Assembly: GCA_001466705.2 (NCBI GenBank) | Contig: LATX02000246.1 | Location: forward strand, 165,253 to 229,252 | DNA from: Moniliophthora roreri | Taxonomy: Eukaryota > Basidiomycota > Agaricomycetes > Agaricales > Marasmiaceae | Length of the DNA stretch: 64,000 nucleotides | Direction of reading: 5' to 3' | Shown: positions 10,972-21,362 of the stretch, one piece after another | How the letters are laid out: each line of letters starts with the position of its first letter | Numbering within the stretch: the first letter of the stretch is position 1 | Position numbers and translations under genes: made by a program | The notes under the pieces: model-generated | The model's database searches: none | Told to the model about the DNA's origin: nothing | Seen by the model: only the letters and a program-made list of their open reading frames with translations

Positions 10972-12278
10972 ATGAATCGGAGCCTTTCTCAACAGTAAGT
11001 ATATCTTTGAACCGCTTTTCACATTGTTGACGATGTCATTAAAACTCGATAGGGCTGGTCCCCAGGTATGAATCTGCTGCAGCTATCCATGCATGTGACC
11101 TTTGAATCTGCGCGACACAGGTCCTTGCCTATCTATTGAATTGGGGTCTATACGGTGTCCTTTCTATCCAAGTCTGTAGGTGCTGTCCTAATATACAAGT
11201 CTCTGCCATCACTGACATGGATCACCGAGGTATCTAGTGGATAGCATTTCCAACAGATAATCTAGCTGTTCAGACACTTGTATACAGTATATATATTCTA
11301 GAAACAGCACAGACTGTTTCTCTCACCCATGATGCTTTCCAGACTTTTGTTTATGGTTTCATGGACCCTTTTTCCATGGACACCATGCACAATCTATGGT
11401 TGGATACATATCTATTTGATGGAATAGGCAAGTTATTGATTATTCAAAGTATTGGGTCTGCACTGCTTATCTCCTAATAGTTGCATTTCTTGTTCAGATC
11501 TACTTTGCCCGTCGCATTTACATGCTACTATCCACAACCAAGTTGAAATTGCTATCTGGGATCATTGTGTTGGTAAGTTCAGCTTTGAACATCATCATAC
11601 CTGGATTGCTGATAGACCCTCTTCTACATAGCTATCCATCACACAATTTGCTGGGGCTATTGGTGCAAGTATTGGTGTCAAAAAAATCGTCATGTTCTCC
11701 AACTTTGGGCAGTCTTCAAGCACCCCCGGCTATGTAAGTGTACTACATACGCGTACGTTCGATTTGACTCACTGTCCATCCTTGAAGTTCTGGATCTTTG
11801 GGGGTACACTCGCTGACATGCTCATTGCTGTCACCATGGTCTATGCCGTGCGTCGTAACCACAATCTTCCAATGTCCTGCCTCATCCAGATTGTCTTGTA
11901 TGTCATGGTAGCTCTCGCAATACGATACTACTGTTAGACAAACTCGGAATCTTGTCCGCCGACTCAAACGACTTGCACTGGAGACTGGCAGTATCACAGG
12001 TATGCCCACGGGTTTCTTGCATGACTCAAGAGCTAACCGGTTGCTGAACATGCTCCCCAGCAATAGTAGCCCCTATGGTGCCCTTGTTTTACTTTTGCTT
12101 CCCAGATCAAAATTATCATGTCGTCCCAGCTGTCGTCATTGCCAAGCTATATTCAAATTCGCTATTGGTGATTTTTAACAGTCGGATCAGGATTTATGGT
12201 ACTGGGGTCTCTAGTGAGGTTGCAAGTCGGCAGAGGACGAGCATTAGTGTGACCACAAATTCGAATTCGAGAGTATAG
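10972..12278 (+). pseudogene. DUF6534-type membrane protein, copy 4, with in-frame TAG
   Basis: Exons by homology: 10972-10994, 11053-11065, 11121-11175, 11230-11427, 11481-11572, 11632-11733, 11788-11847, 11912-11999, 12061-12278 (about 282 codons). Everything is open except codon TAG at 11,235-11,237, where the paralogs have TAC (Tyr) in the motif YW[TI]AFP. The donor after exon 4 is GC instead of GT (11,428-11,429), which can work as a GC-AG intron. Exon 5 is two codons longer than in the paralogs. An alternative intron 3, with a donor at gtctgt (11,172) and an acceptor at ctag just before TGG (11,238), would remove the stop in frame at the cost of four residues. The gene may therefore still be expressed. 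It also lacks the last exon found in copies 2, 3 and 5. I label it a pseudogene with that reservation. Confidence 0.72.
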
Positions 12279-13073
12279 TTCATCGCACGAGTTTTATCTC
12301 ATCATTCACTTGGGATCGAGCCATTTTGGAATACAATAGAACTTGTGAGCAATTGCAATTCCAGGCAAATGGCTTATAGCAAGTTTTGACTCTCGAGTAC
12401 CAGATGAGGATGCAGCGTATTCGACAGGTAAGCATTGGGACCCGCATTGAACTCCGGTCGGATTATGACTGTCTCCGTAACTCGATTCCCGAGGTGTTGA
12501 TTCTTTGGACGCGAAGTGAGTGTGTCAAGAACAAGAACAAGAGTTCCGTGTAATAATTTGGGTTTTTGCCCCAAAGCGGCAAAAAAGCCGGGAAAGTGGC
12601 AGGCAGGGTCTGTGGGAAACCCTGATGCCGCCCGCCCGCCTCCCGCCCGCCGCCAATGCCGGGACTCCATGAATTTATTTAACTTATTAATTGTGTCGCT
12701 GGTGAACCACAAGTCGAACGCTTAGTTTTCATGCACCATTCGGCAGAGAAGAGATACCCAAATGCACGGGTCTAGTTTAATTTCTTGCTTTTGTGACCAT
12801 GTATCTGGGTTTAGCGTGTAGAGCAGAAAAATGGGTACAGTTCGAGTTGATAGCAAAAAAAGAGCCTAAGAAGCAGTCACAGTCGCCTGGGTACTTTGTC
12901 AAGTATCGCATCCTGGCAATGGATTTCGAAGTGAGAGTGGCCAGCGTAGCCAGCGTGATCTCTCTTCCCAATTTTTTGCGCGTCCATGGCACGATCACCT
13001 GACATCCGGCGCGCGTGACACCGTGACATTTCTGGTTCAAATTGCGTCGTCGACTTGGTTGCTCTCCTCCATC
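12279..13073. promoter_or_regulatory. intergenic and promoter region of the FHA gene
   Basis: No gene is supported; the open frames on both strands overlap each other without domains. A GC-rich direct-repeat tract of GCCC/CGCC units lies at 12,627-12,654, directly followed by a CCAAT motif (12,654-12,658). This is plausible promoter sequence for the + strand gene starting at 13,074, though about 420 bp upstream. An in-frame upstream ATG at 13,023 exists, but the MDSTQIGQYG start at 13,074 fits an FHA N-terminus better. Confidence 0.4.
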
Positions 13074-16000
13074 ATGGACTCTACACAAATCGGGCAATAC
13101 GGGACACTTGCTCTCCTCTCCTTCTCCGACAAAAAGATTATAACATCCTTTGGCATCGATACCCCCGAACTTAGCTTTGGTCGTTCCTCGAACTGCAGTG
13201 TCAGGCTGTATTACCCCGACGTAGAGGATATACATGCAAAGATTGTTTTTGGTGATGAGAGTAACAAGGTGAGGGAATCTATTTTACTGCACTCTTTGTC
13301 TAAAAGGATACATATACAGGCCTTCCTCGTCATTCTAGGCAACTCTGGCGTAGTCATTGACGAATGCAAAGTTTATCCCGGAGGCGGAATGGTACCCTTA
13401 CTAAACAATTCCGAACTCGAGATTCATGGCAAGATTTTTCGGTTTTGTTACCCACCAAAGGAGATGAGATTACAATTTGTTTGGAATACACCCGGTGCGC
13501 AAGTCATTTCCTAGTCCTCTATTACATGCAACCATGCTGAATGCAGAGATATACGCCAGAACAACAGCCGCAAAAGCGCCGTCTTCGCCTCTCGATGATT
13601 CACTCAGCAGAAGTATTTACTCCAAGGCCATCATCCAACCCGGCGGAAAACCTGCGGGTTCTGCAATCACCGCTTCGATTGGCGCCTTCGTCGCCTTTAC
13701 GGTCGCCTCTTAAACGGTCACTATTCTCTCAGACCGCTACAGAAGAAACTGAAGAAGAGATCGTTTTGGTCGATGGCTCCAACCCTCATGTAGTCGAACA
13801 AGATTCTGATCTTGTCATCTTGGAGGAATTGCCTTTTGCCGCGCAGCCGCCATCACCCACGAAGAAGGCACCACCACCTCAACTGCCTCAACTTCCCCAG
13901 CATTCAGCGCCCCCGCAGACACCCCGCCGCAACCGCCCAACATTACACCGCGCAGTCCTCATAAGAAGTGCTCAACGCGCTGTATTGCGTAAACAGGCGT
14001 TGGAACAGGAAAAAGAGGAAGAGAGGGAGGAGATGGAGGTGTTTGGTGTTTTGGCTGAGGATGACGAGGAGGAAGAAACTCCGACGTCGACGCCGACGGA
14101 AGATGAGGTGTTTGGTACGACTGCAGGTACCGCAGAGGAACAGGACCGGATCGATGTCGACCAAGAGCAAGGCGCAGAGAGAAGCTCTTGGTTGGGCCGA
14201 ATCTGGCCATTCACCTCACGTTCACCGTCGCCCACCAAGGTGGCTCTTCCCGACGAAGACGAAGACGAGGAGTTGGAGTTGGAGCCCGAGCCAGCAGCAA
14301 GACTTTATCCCTCACTCCCACAAGTCAAGGACGAGGAAAGCGAACCCGCACTTACACCTCCTACTTCTTCCAATTCGTCCACTTCCATTTCTGAGGACAA
14401 CATTGACGCCAACAAGCCCATAGAGTTTGCTATTGCAGGCACACCTCGCCGGTCTACCTCTCCCACTAAATTCACATCTGCACCTAAGCTCAAGAAATTT
14501 ATGACACCCCAACCCCTCGGACTTGGGCGACCTAGCACAGGTGTAGGAAGGATGTCAATGGGCGGCCTACCAACGCGTCCACCGAAATCAGAAGGAGCGT
14601 GGAAAGTTGAGGATATTGTGATACCTATTCCACCTGCTCCTTCTACCTCCTCCGCTTCTTCCTCTAGCTCCAGCTCTGGCTCGAGCGCCTCGTCCGGCAG
14701 GATGTCTCTTTCGCCGAGAAAGCAACAGATATCAGATGCAGAAAAGGCTGCGATCAAAGAACGAAGGAAGAGCGCGTTGACGATGCTTTCGCCGTTCGCT
14801 GGAAGTGCTCCTGGGATGTCACCTGCAAAGCCCAAGCCTTTGGAACTAGGACTAGGACTAGGCTCGCCATCGCGACCCTCGAATCAACGAAAGGTGTCCT
14901 CAGACAGTAAGGAAGTAGGTGGAGAGGAGGACCCAAGGGTTCTACTCGAGAAGATGAAGCAAGCGGTTGAAGGGATGAAGCAAATCCAGAATCAAAACCG
15001 ACGTGCTTCCTCGTCGTTCTCTGTATCGCCGGTGAAGAGTAAGGAGCAGGAGCAGACGCGGTTGGATTCGGAAGAGAAAGAGGGCTTCTCGTTACTCCGC
15101 TCACCAGCCAAGACGAAGACTATGGTGCCAAGGAAGAGCTTGTATGTTGTTGAGAAGCCTGTTCCTTTTGCTGATGCGATGAAGGAGGAAGAGGTGGTGG
15201 ATATGCAGCACAATGGGAAGGTAGGTTTGTTGTGTAAAAGACAGGGCAGGTGCTAATTTGTTTGCAGGAACGGCAATCATCGAATACAGCTGAGGTATGT
15301 GATTGATTCATGTCCTTTGATCGTCAGAGTTAATGTATTATAGGTACCGAAGCGGTCCAAGACGCCGACACCTGGTGTCGTTGAAACAAGCAAGCCGTCT
15401 TTGAGTTCTAACGAGGCGCATGCAGAGGAAGAGGTGTGTTGTTTCATGGGGTATTGGATTGTTTTGTTATCTCATGCATTTTGTTACAGGTGCCACCGCC
15501 GCGACGGGCCAAGACGCCAACACCAGTTTCTGCACTTGTAGATGAAGAGGTAAGCCTGTTCTTTCTTCAGTCTTGTTATTTGGTCAGCTAAGTAATCTCT
15601 TCACAGCCTTTGCCACGAGCCAAGACGCCAGTCTTGATAAAACCTCCCTCGAAGACCACTGACGCAGAGGTATGCACTTTCTTTTCTCAACACTGTACTC
15701 TTGTTTTCTCATGATTCCTCATCACAGGCGGCGCCTTTACGACGGGCTAAGACGCCGACACCAGTTCGGGAAGATGATGAGGTATGCAGACTTTGTGCAT
15801 GTGCGCCGACGGTGGGCAATGAATCTCACTTTCTCTTCATTACAGGTACTCGCTCAGTCCAAGCCACCTTTGAATCGAGCAAAGACTCCAACTTCTATGG
15901 TTGATGAAGAGGTAAACACTTTTGACGATCCAACCCTCTGTTATCTCACTGTATCTTGTTACAGATGAATGACTCACCCAATACCATAACTAACAAGTCG

Positions 16001-16790
16001 TTTTCGCAATGTGCCAAGACACTAATACCTGCACCAGTAGAAGAGGCCCAAGAAGAGGTGGGCTCTTCGTGTTTTAGCTTATTCTGTACTTGTTCTGACC
16101 TGTCCTGCGTTTCAGTCCCTCGTCGAACCTCCGATACCGCCTATCCCTGAACCGAAGGAAGTCGCTCCTCCCAAAACCCGCGCTCGTTCCAAGACGCCTA
16201 CCACTCGCGCACGTTCCAAGTCGAAGACTACTGACCCTCAACCTAGTGAGGATGAAGCACCCGCCAAAACCACTGCTGCACGAAGAGCTAGGTCGAGGAC
16301 AGCCGAACCCGAACCTCAGCCCGCACCCAAAACCACGACACGGAGAGTGAGGTCTAGAGCAACCGAGCTTGCGCAGAGTGAGGACGAAGCCCCTGTGGCG
16401 GAGGCGAAAACGACTAGGACTAGGTCGCGTACAGCCGAGCCCGCGCCCAAAAAGCCAACAACTCGCGGACGGGCAAATTCCGATCCCGAGCCTGAGAAAC
16501 TTCGAGGCCGTGCAGCGGCAGCCAAGATGACTGTTCCCCCGGCGATCAAGGAGGAGCCTGGGTCGCCGCCACCTGCCAAGAAGATACCTGCTGCCACTGG
16601 TAGGACACGCTCGGCAAAGAAGGTGACGGCGGTGGAGAAGGATAAAGAGAAGGAGAATAGTGATTCGGAGGTTGTCGCTACAGGTACGAAGACGACGAGA
16701 TCAGCGGGTAGGAAGGCTACAGTGAAGAAGGAGGTGGTGGAGGCAACGAGTACCGCTGCTACGACGAGGAGGACTAGGTCCAAGACATGA
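13074..16790 (+). CDS. large FHA-domain nuclear protein with TP-motif exon repeats and basic C-terminus
   Basis: Exons: 13074-13268, 13320-13478 (or to 13502), 13547-15220, then small exons 15268-15294, 15344-15433, 15490-15549, 15607-15669, 15728-15781, 15846-15911, 15965-16057, and 16116-16790; about 1,050 aa. The N-terminus is an FHA phosphothreonine-binding domain: FGRSSNCSVRLYY followed by DIHAKI gives the FGR...S...H signature at residues 34-60. A long acidic, Ser/Pro-rich region follows, with many SPxK/SPTK sites. Next come small exons, most carrying an [RS][AS]KTPTP-like motif, and then a highly basic Arg/Lys tail with repeated TRARSK/RTRSRT units. All internal small exons are multiples of three and phase 0. 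The layout of FHA, CDK-type TP/SP sites and a basic DNA-binding tail recalls Ki-67-like chromosome-coat proteins, but no homology is shown. The end of exon 2 is uncertain: a gtttgg donor gives a 68-nt intron and a gtcatt donor a 44-nt one, both in frame. Confidence 0.8.
15268..16057 (+). repeat. tandem exon-intron array encoding KTPTP-type motifs
   Basis: Seven consecutive small exons (27, 90, 60, 63, 54, 66 and 93 nt) are separated by introns of 49-64 nt. Six of them encode a core of the form [RS][AS]KTPTP or a variant (RSKTPTP, RRAKTPTP, RAKTPVL, RRAKTPTP, NRAKTPTS, CAKTLIP). All seven end in an acidic DEE/EE/AE-type sequence just before the donor. The intron starts are similar (gtatgt, gtaagc, gtatgc), suggesting repeated duplication of one exon-intron unit inside the FHA gene. 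Confidence 0.8.
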
Positions 16791-17202
16791 ATGTGATGCG
16801 TGCTTTTTTTATGTGATGATTCCAGGTTGTACTATTAGTTGGTCTTGCTCTATGTATACCCCTTGTAGTCTCTATGCACAGCGGAATGCTTATGCGTCAC
16901 CTAAATCCCAGGCGATTGGCGCACGTAGCACCAATACCAGTTACGGAAATATACATACTTGATTCTTCCTGAGGATGTGAAGGAAATGGTGACTCAGAGA
17001 CGGTTCTTCATGCTCACTCCACCTATGCCACTGATCATCAAATAATACATATAAGGGTCACGCTAGAAGCGAAACCTGGATGAGATTTATGTTGCGACAA
17101 ACTTTCAGATGTATTATGCATATGCCTAAAATCAACCAACAAGCCGAAGCGAAGAAGATCGAAGCGATTAGCCTCCTATAGAATCAAACATGTTATTTAG
17201 CG
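16791..17202. other. tail-to-tail intergenic region
   Basis: This 412-bp gap separates two convergent genes, the FHA gene (+) and DUF6534 copy 5 (-). It should hold both 3' untranslated regions and poly(A) sites. I see no gene. The part nearest copy 5 has a decayed relative at about 51,600-51,760. Confidence 0.5.
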
Positions 17203-18754
17203 TCAGCGGGTAACTTGGTATTTGCCTCTAGATTCGGTGCCCGAAGTTGCGATTTGCGGTTCAGTGGCGACACGACTGCCAATCTTTGAATCCACAGTAT
17301 CCTGATTGAGGAATGAATAGCGCATTCGGAGTGGGAGGGTAGATACGCACCGTCAACCCGTAGCTGGTATCGTCCAACCTACTTGGGAATGTACTCGGCA
17401 CCCAGCTCGAAAATATATCAGAATCACTTTGTGCGACCGACAACGGAATAGGAGCTCCTTGGTTATTCTGTTCAAGGTTCGCTGCAACGTTGACGCTCGT
17501 TCTTCGTCCAGTAGGAGTAGTGCCCCTTGCTCCATTAATACTAATTCGAGCGTTCAAAGTCGCCAAAAGTGAATTGGAGTAAAGCTTCGCGGCAACTAAA
17601 GCTGGTACAACAGCATAGATCTCTTTCGGGAAGAGGAGGAAGAGAGAGGGTTGAAGAAGTGACATTATAGCTATATAGCGAGTCGTCAGTTGATAATGAC
17701 AACAATGACCTATGGATTTACGCGCACCGATGAGACTTCCCGTCTCCATTGCAAGCCGGCTAAGCTGTCTGACTAGATTACGGGCTCGTCTGAATGTGGT
17801 GTCAAGTTGGGAGAGCTGCGGATTGGAAGTTGGGATAAGTCCAAAAAGGACATCGTGTCGGAAAGTGGTCATATGCAACTCACAGCATAAACCATCGTTA
17901 CAGCGATGAGAATGTCTGCGGTTGTATTGGAAGCGTTCCAAATCTGGGAAGTAGAGTAAGCCATCGGAGAGTCAAAACTAAGAGATTTAAGCTCACATAC
18001 GCGGGAATGGGAGACCATGGGGTACTGAGATCAGGTGCGAAAGACTTCATAGTCTTCAGGGTAATAGCTGCGGCTATACCGCTGGCAAACTGAGTAAGAG
18101 ATAGCTAAAGTAGGGAAAGAGCTATGAATATGTCCGAGACAGTTTAAGAATATGGCTCACTAGCACGATAGTTCCGGGTATTATTTTAGACCTGGGTAAC
18201 AGAGTGTGAATTCGGTTTGCGAAGTAGACTTGGAACACGAGTGCAACTGTAGTACGAGGTGAACGCCAGACGTCTCAGGCTTGAAACGCTCACGAACCTA
18301 ATGCATCGAGGACATAGGTATCAAGCCACAAGTTGCGCACCTTGGTCAGGGAGGCGGGATCTGCAGCAAAACCCAACACAAAGGGCTGAGAGGCACCGTG
18401 AGTGAGAGAAATTGTCTGGGCTGTTTCCAAGAGGTAGAGGCCGTAGACGAGAGTCTGAGTTAGTAAATTGTCGTTTGGGAATGCCGTCCAGTAAAGGTCT
18501 TGGGGATTTCATGTCATTGTCAGTGACGCAGCATTGATATGGAAAACACAAGCACATACAAACTTGAACATTGAGCACGCCGTACAGGCCCCAGTTCAAC
18601 ATGTAGCCTAATAGCTGTATCGCATGAAATGTAAGACGCTGCTGAAAGTAAGGAATAACGCACCAAGGGTCCTGCACTAACAATCGCAAGATTAACAGTA
18701 GGAACGGAGAAGGAATTGATTTGCTTACTGGTGTGCTACTTGGTGACCGTCCAT
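17203..18754 (-). CDS. DUF6534-type multipass membrane protein, copy 5 (inverted)
   Basis: Minus-strand gene with ten exons, given in order of transcription: 18754-18729, 18676-18664, 18614-18560, 18498-18298, 18246-18161, 18104-17997, 17943-17884, 17815-17728, 17670-17351, 17301-17203; about 351 aa, fully open. It begins MDGHQVAH, and the 13-nt second exon supplies the codons for AGPL. Hydrophobic segments match the + strand copies (LLGYMLNWGLYGVL; VALVFQVYFANR; ADILIAVTMVYA), followed by KLYSNSLLATLNAR and a tail ending EPQIATSGTESRGKYQ. Exon 4 has one extra codon. Its last intron, last exon and 3' flank are the closest match to the relic at 51,437-51,760. It lies on the CpG-normal side, just before the boundary with the transposon island. 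Confidence 0.87.
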
Positions 18755-19015
18755 GATGCAGGGGGAGAGAATAACTATGACGCTAGGAAGGCTGAAGCAT
18801 CATCTTTAAGCACATATTTGCTACATTCCTGTGTAAGGGTCGAAAAAATAAACGACCTTTACTAACCACGAATGTGTCGGTATCGGATCGGACTATATAT
18901 GTATGTGTTACAGCATTGCACGGGTGCAAATCTAGGAGCGCCAGATCTGTGGCCAGCTGTACGGGGCGGGGAAACAGGGTCTTGAGTCAAATCCAGGATT
19001 TGACCGATTACTTAA
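18755..19015 (-). promoter_or_regulatory. presumed promoter region of DUF6534 copy 5
   Basis: About 260 bp between the start codon of the minus-strand gene and the first transposon end. I see no gene. No clear TATA element at the position used by copies 2 and 3 is visible, so promoter assignment is by location only. Confidence 0.3.
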
Positions 19016-19117
19016 GGTGCCGTTCGATGGCACCATGGACGTCCTATCCGCTTCCGAGTACGATAACGGGAGATCGATGACGCCGAAACGGATGCTGGGC
19101 GGATAGTCACACATGAG

Positions 19118-20164
19118 TAGGGGTGCCAACGGTCCGGCTCGCTCCCCGGCTAAGCGGCTCCGGAGCCGAGCCAGACAGAGCCGCTCACCTTAACGGCTCC
19201 AGTTGAGCCATTTAGGTGAGCGGCTCCTGGGCGGCTTCGAGCGGCTAAGCCACAGCTGAGCCGATAAATTATTCAGTCCACAGGTTTAACCAGAAAGAGT
19301 AGGTTCTGGTAGTAAAACATTAAGGTATAGGTTGGACCAAACACGAGGAGAGCTGGGATCTGTGACCTGGGAAAATTGGGGATTCCCATGGCTGCTGTAC
19401 CTGGTCTCTACCTCTTACCACCAGCGCCGCGGGTGTAGATGTTCAAAGGTATGCATTTTTTCAGCTCTGTACATTCATTTACTAACTTGACTATCGTAAG
19501 GCTACACTCAAAGGGCAGAAAAAAGCAGGATGGAGATGCAAGAAGTGTGAGGAAGATGGGGTATTAGGTGCACCACCATTTTCAATCTTCTTTGATCTTT
19601 TTTGAGATCTTACAACCTCTAGTAGGTACCTTGCTCATTCGTGTCCTCGTCTACACCAGCTGCTGTCATTCTTGAACCTCACAATTACCCACTACCTGCC
19701 CCAATGTTGTGCCAAGCTTCCGGCCCCAGCCACCAGTGCCCAGAGACTCTGGTCAAGATATCCAGGTGTTTTCTGAACATTTGTGGCCTTGCTGAGTCTC
19801 GGCGAGGTGTTTTCCCTGTTCATTTGTGCATCACCAGGACTTTGCCCACTTCTGCACTACCTGTATCCCCATTTCAGCCTCTGAACTCTTAGAATGATGT
19901 ATTCATCATTTTTCGTGGTTCCAGAGGCTAAAAAAAGGATCCCAGGGCAAGACGTGGGGATATAGTCTGGTGATGTCATTTTTCCTCAGATTCATGCACT
20001 CCCACCGACTTCACCCTGCTTCCAGCATGAACCAGTAGCAAACCAGGACATCACAGATGCGTCTGAGTCACCAAACCCATTCAAAAAGAAAAAAACCCTG
20101 TGAGCCATTGGCTTAGCGGCTCCAGAGCTGCTAACTGAGCTGAGCTGTGCTGTTGGCACCCCTA
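19118..20164. mobile_element. hAT-type non-autonomous element with 8-bp duplication CACATGAG
   Basis: A 1,047-bp element with terminal inverted repeats TAGGGGTGCCAAC. It is flanked by perfect 8-bp direct repeats CACATGAG at 19,110-19,117 and 20,165-20,172, the hAT signature. The subterminal regions are packed with GGCTC/GAGCC and AGCGGCTC repeats in both orientations, typical transposase-binding arrays. The middle has no long reading frame; a short frame around 19,500-19,560 has a Lys/Cys-rich WRCKKC stretch but no domain I can name. It is nested inside the TIR element 19,016-21,362. Confidence 0.88.
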
Positions 20165-20574
20165 CACATGAGTCACATCATCCTTGTAGATAGATTGATA
20201 GATAATTGATCAACTTTGTTCTTCTTTCCTTCATCGTCGCGCAGTTCTTAATGATCAGCACACTGGCAATGAACGTTGGTTCTCTGAGCAGCTTATGAAA
20301 GGATTGATGAATAAAGACTGATAAGATGGGTAAGAAGAAGCAAGAGATGCTGAGAATGCAAGTTTACAAGAGTCTAAATGGGCATGACATGGAAAGGATG
20401 GGAAATCTGGTGCCATTGAACAGCTCTCATATGATATAGGAAATTATTTTCGGTTGGGAAATCGGATGGTGACTGTTTTGGCTTGATCCGACTAGTTTAC
20501 ACAGTGCCATCAAACAGGCCCTAAGCTGACTGAATTTTGCTGGACACAACAGGTTAAATGAGAGCAAAGTATAA

Positions 20575-20690
20575 CATCCAACTTCATCTATCATGGATCT
20601 GACTGCCCCAGGGAAGTGAGCTAGTGGTTGGGCTAAGGATGAGTGAAACTTGGCTGGGAACACAGAGAGATCATGCGGGTGGGTACCGTC
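20575..20690 (+). repeat. about 110-bp segment repeated at 21,635-21,745
   Basis: Both copies share the run from catccaactt through ctgactgccccaggg, gagctagtggttgggct and gagagatca. The second copy keeps CpG where this one has TpG (for example gacgagcgaagctc versus gatgagtgaaactt), so the copies have decayed to different degrees. Type and origin are unknown. Confidence 0.6.
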
Positions 20691-21362
20691 CTGAAGCCAT
20701 GTGATCTCTCAATGAATTTCACTCACTGAGTCCGAGAATCCAATTCAGTTCAAGCTCAAGTAATTGTCTGACTATCCAGTGATCTGATTTGCAGTGGTAT
20801 TTGATTGAATGCTGAGTCTCCAAACTTGTTGACATAATTTGTGGGGAGAGTGGATTTGTGCTGTATAGATAGATGATATCAAACTTGGAAACTTGATACC
20901 TACTCCAATACAGTAAGGCCCTGTTCGATGGCACTGGTTTGTTACAAAATTGTAGCCATCCAATCTCTCCACAAAATAGATCTAATTTTTTTTTTTTTTT
21001 TTTTTAAAAAATTTTGACCAGCTGTTCAATAGCATTAGTTCCACTTGTCACATGCAGAAGCCTGGATGCCAGCCATAAACAGTAAGTAACTATCTTCTCA
21101 GGTCCAAATTCATTACTGTGTGAAGACCGATATTCACTTCTACTCAATATCAAGTCTTTGACATGTCTAGGGTTCTGGGAACCACATCATATACCTTATA
21201 TTTCTCTCAGATGCATCTTTACCTTCCAATCACGTGATACACACAAATGTGTGACACTGTATGACTCCAGACTGAGCATCTGAGTTGGCCTCTTTGGGGA
21301 TTTTCTCCCATCAACCTTATGCAGACATAGATAGGACGTCCGTGGTGCCATCAAACGGCACC

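Larger units (their letters stand above)
19016..21362. mobile_element. TIR transposon (TAA duplication, PIF/Harbinger-like) with nested hAT
   Basis: Long terminal inverted repeats of about 34 bp. The left end begins GGTGCCGTTCGATGGCACC and continues ATGGACGTCCTATC; the right end, read inward, is the same with only two visible differences (FTCG/TTTG and CAT/CAC positions). TAA flanks both ends (19,013-19,015 and 21,363-21,365), compatible with the 3-bp TWA duplication of PIF/Harbinger elements. No transposase is visible in the 2.35 kb, of which about 1.05 kb is the nested hAT element. Two further single ends of the same family (GGCCCTGTTCGATGGCAC type) lie inside, at 20,917 (pointing right) and 20,521 (pointing left), also next to TAA. 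The interior is therefore a mosaic of several family members. Confidence 0.65.

Noticed and set aside
13943..14835. Several open frames opposite or out of frame to the FHA gene's third exon
   Set aside because: They are shadows of a GC-rich, low-complexity coding exon and have biased Ser/Arg/Pro composition without start context or introns.
20400..21040. A second complete TIR element between 20,521 and 20,917
   Set aside because: The two ends point away from each other, so they belong to different truncated copies and do not enclose one element.
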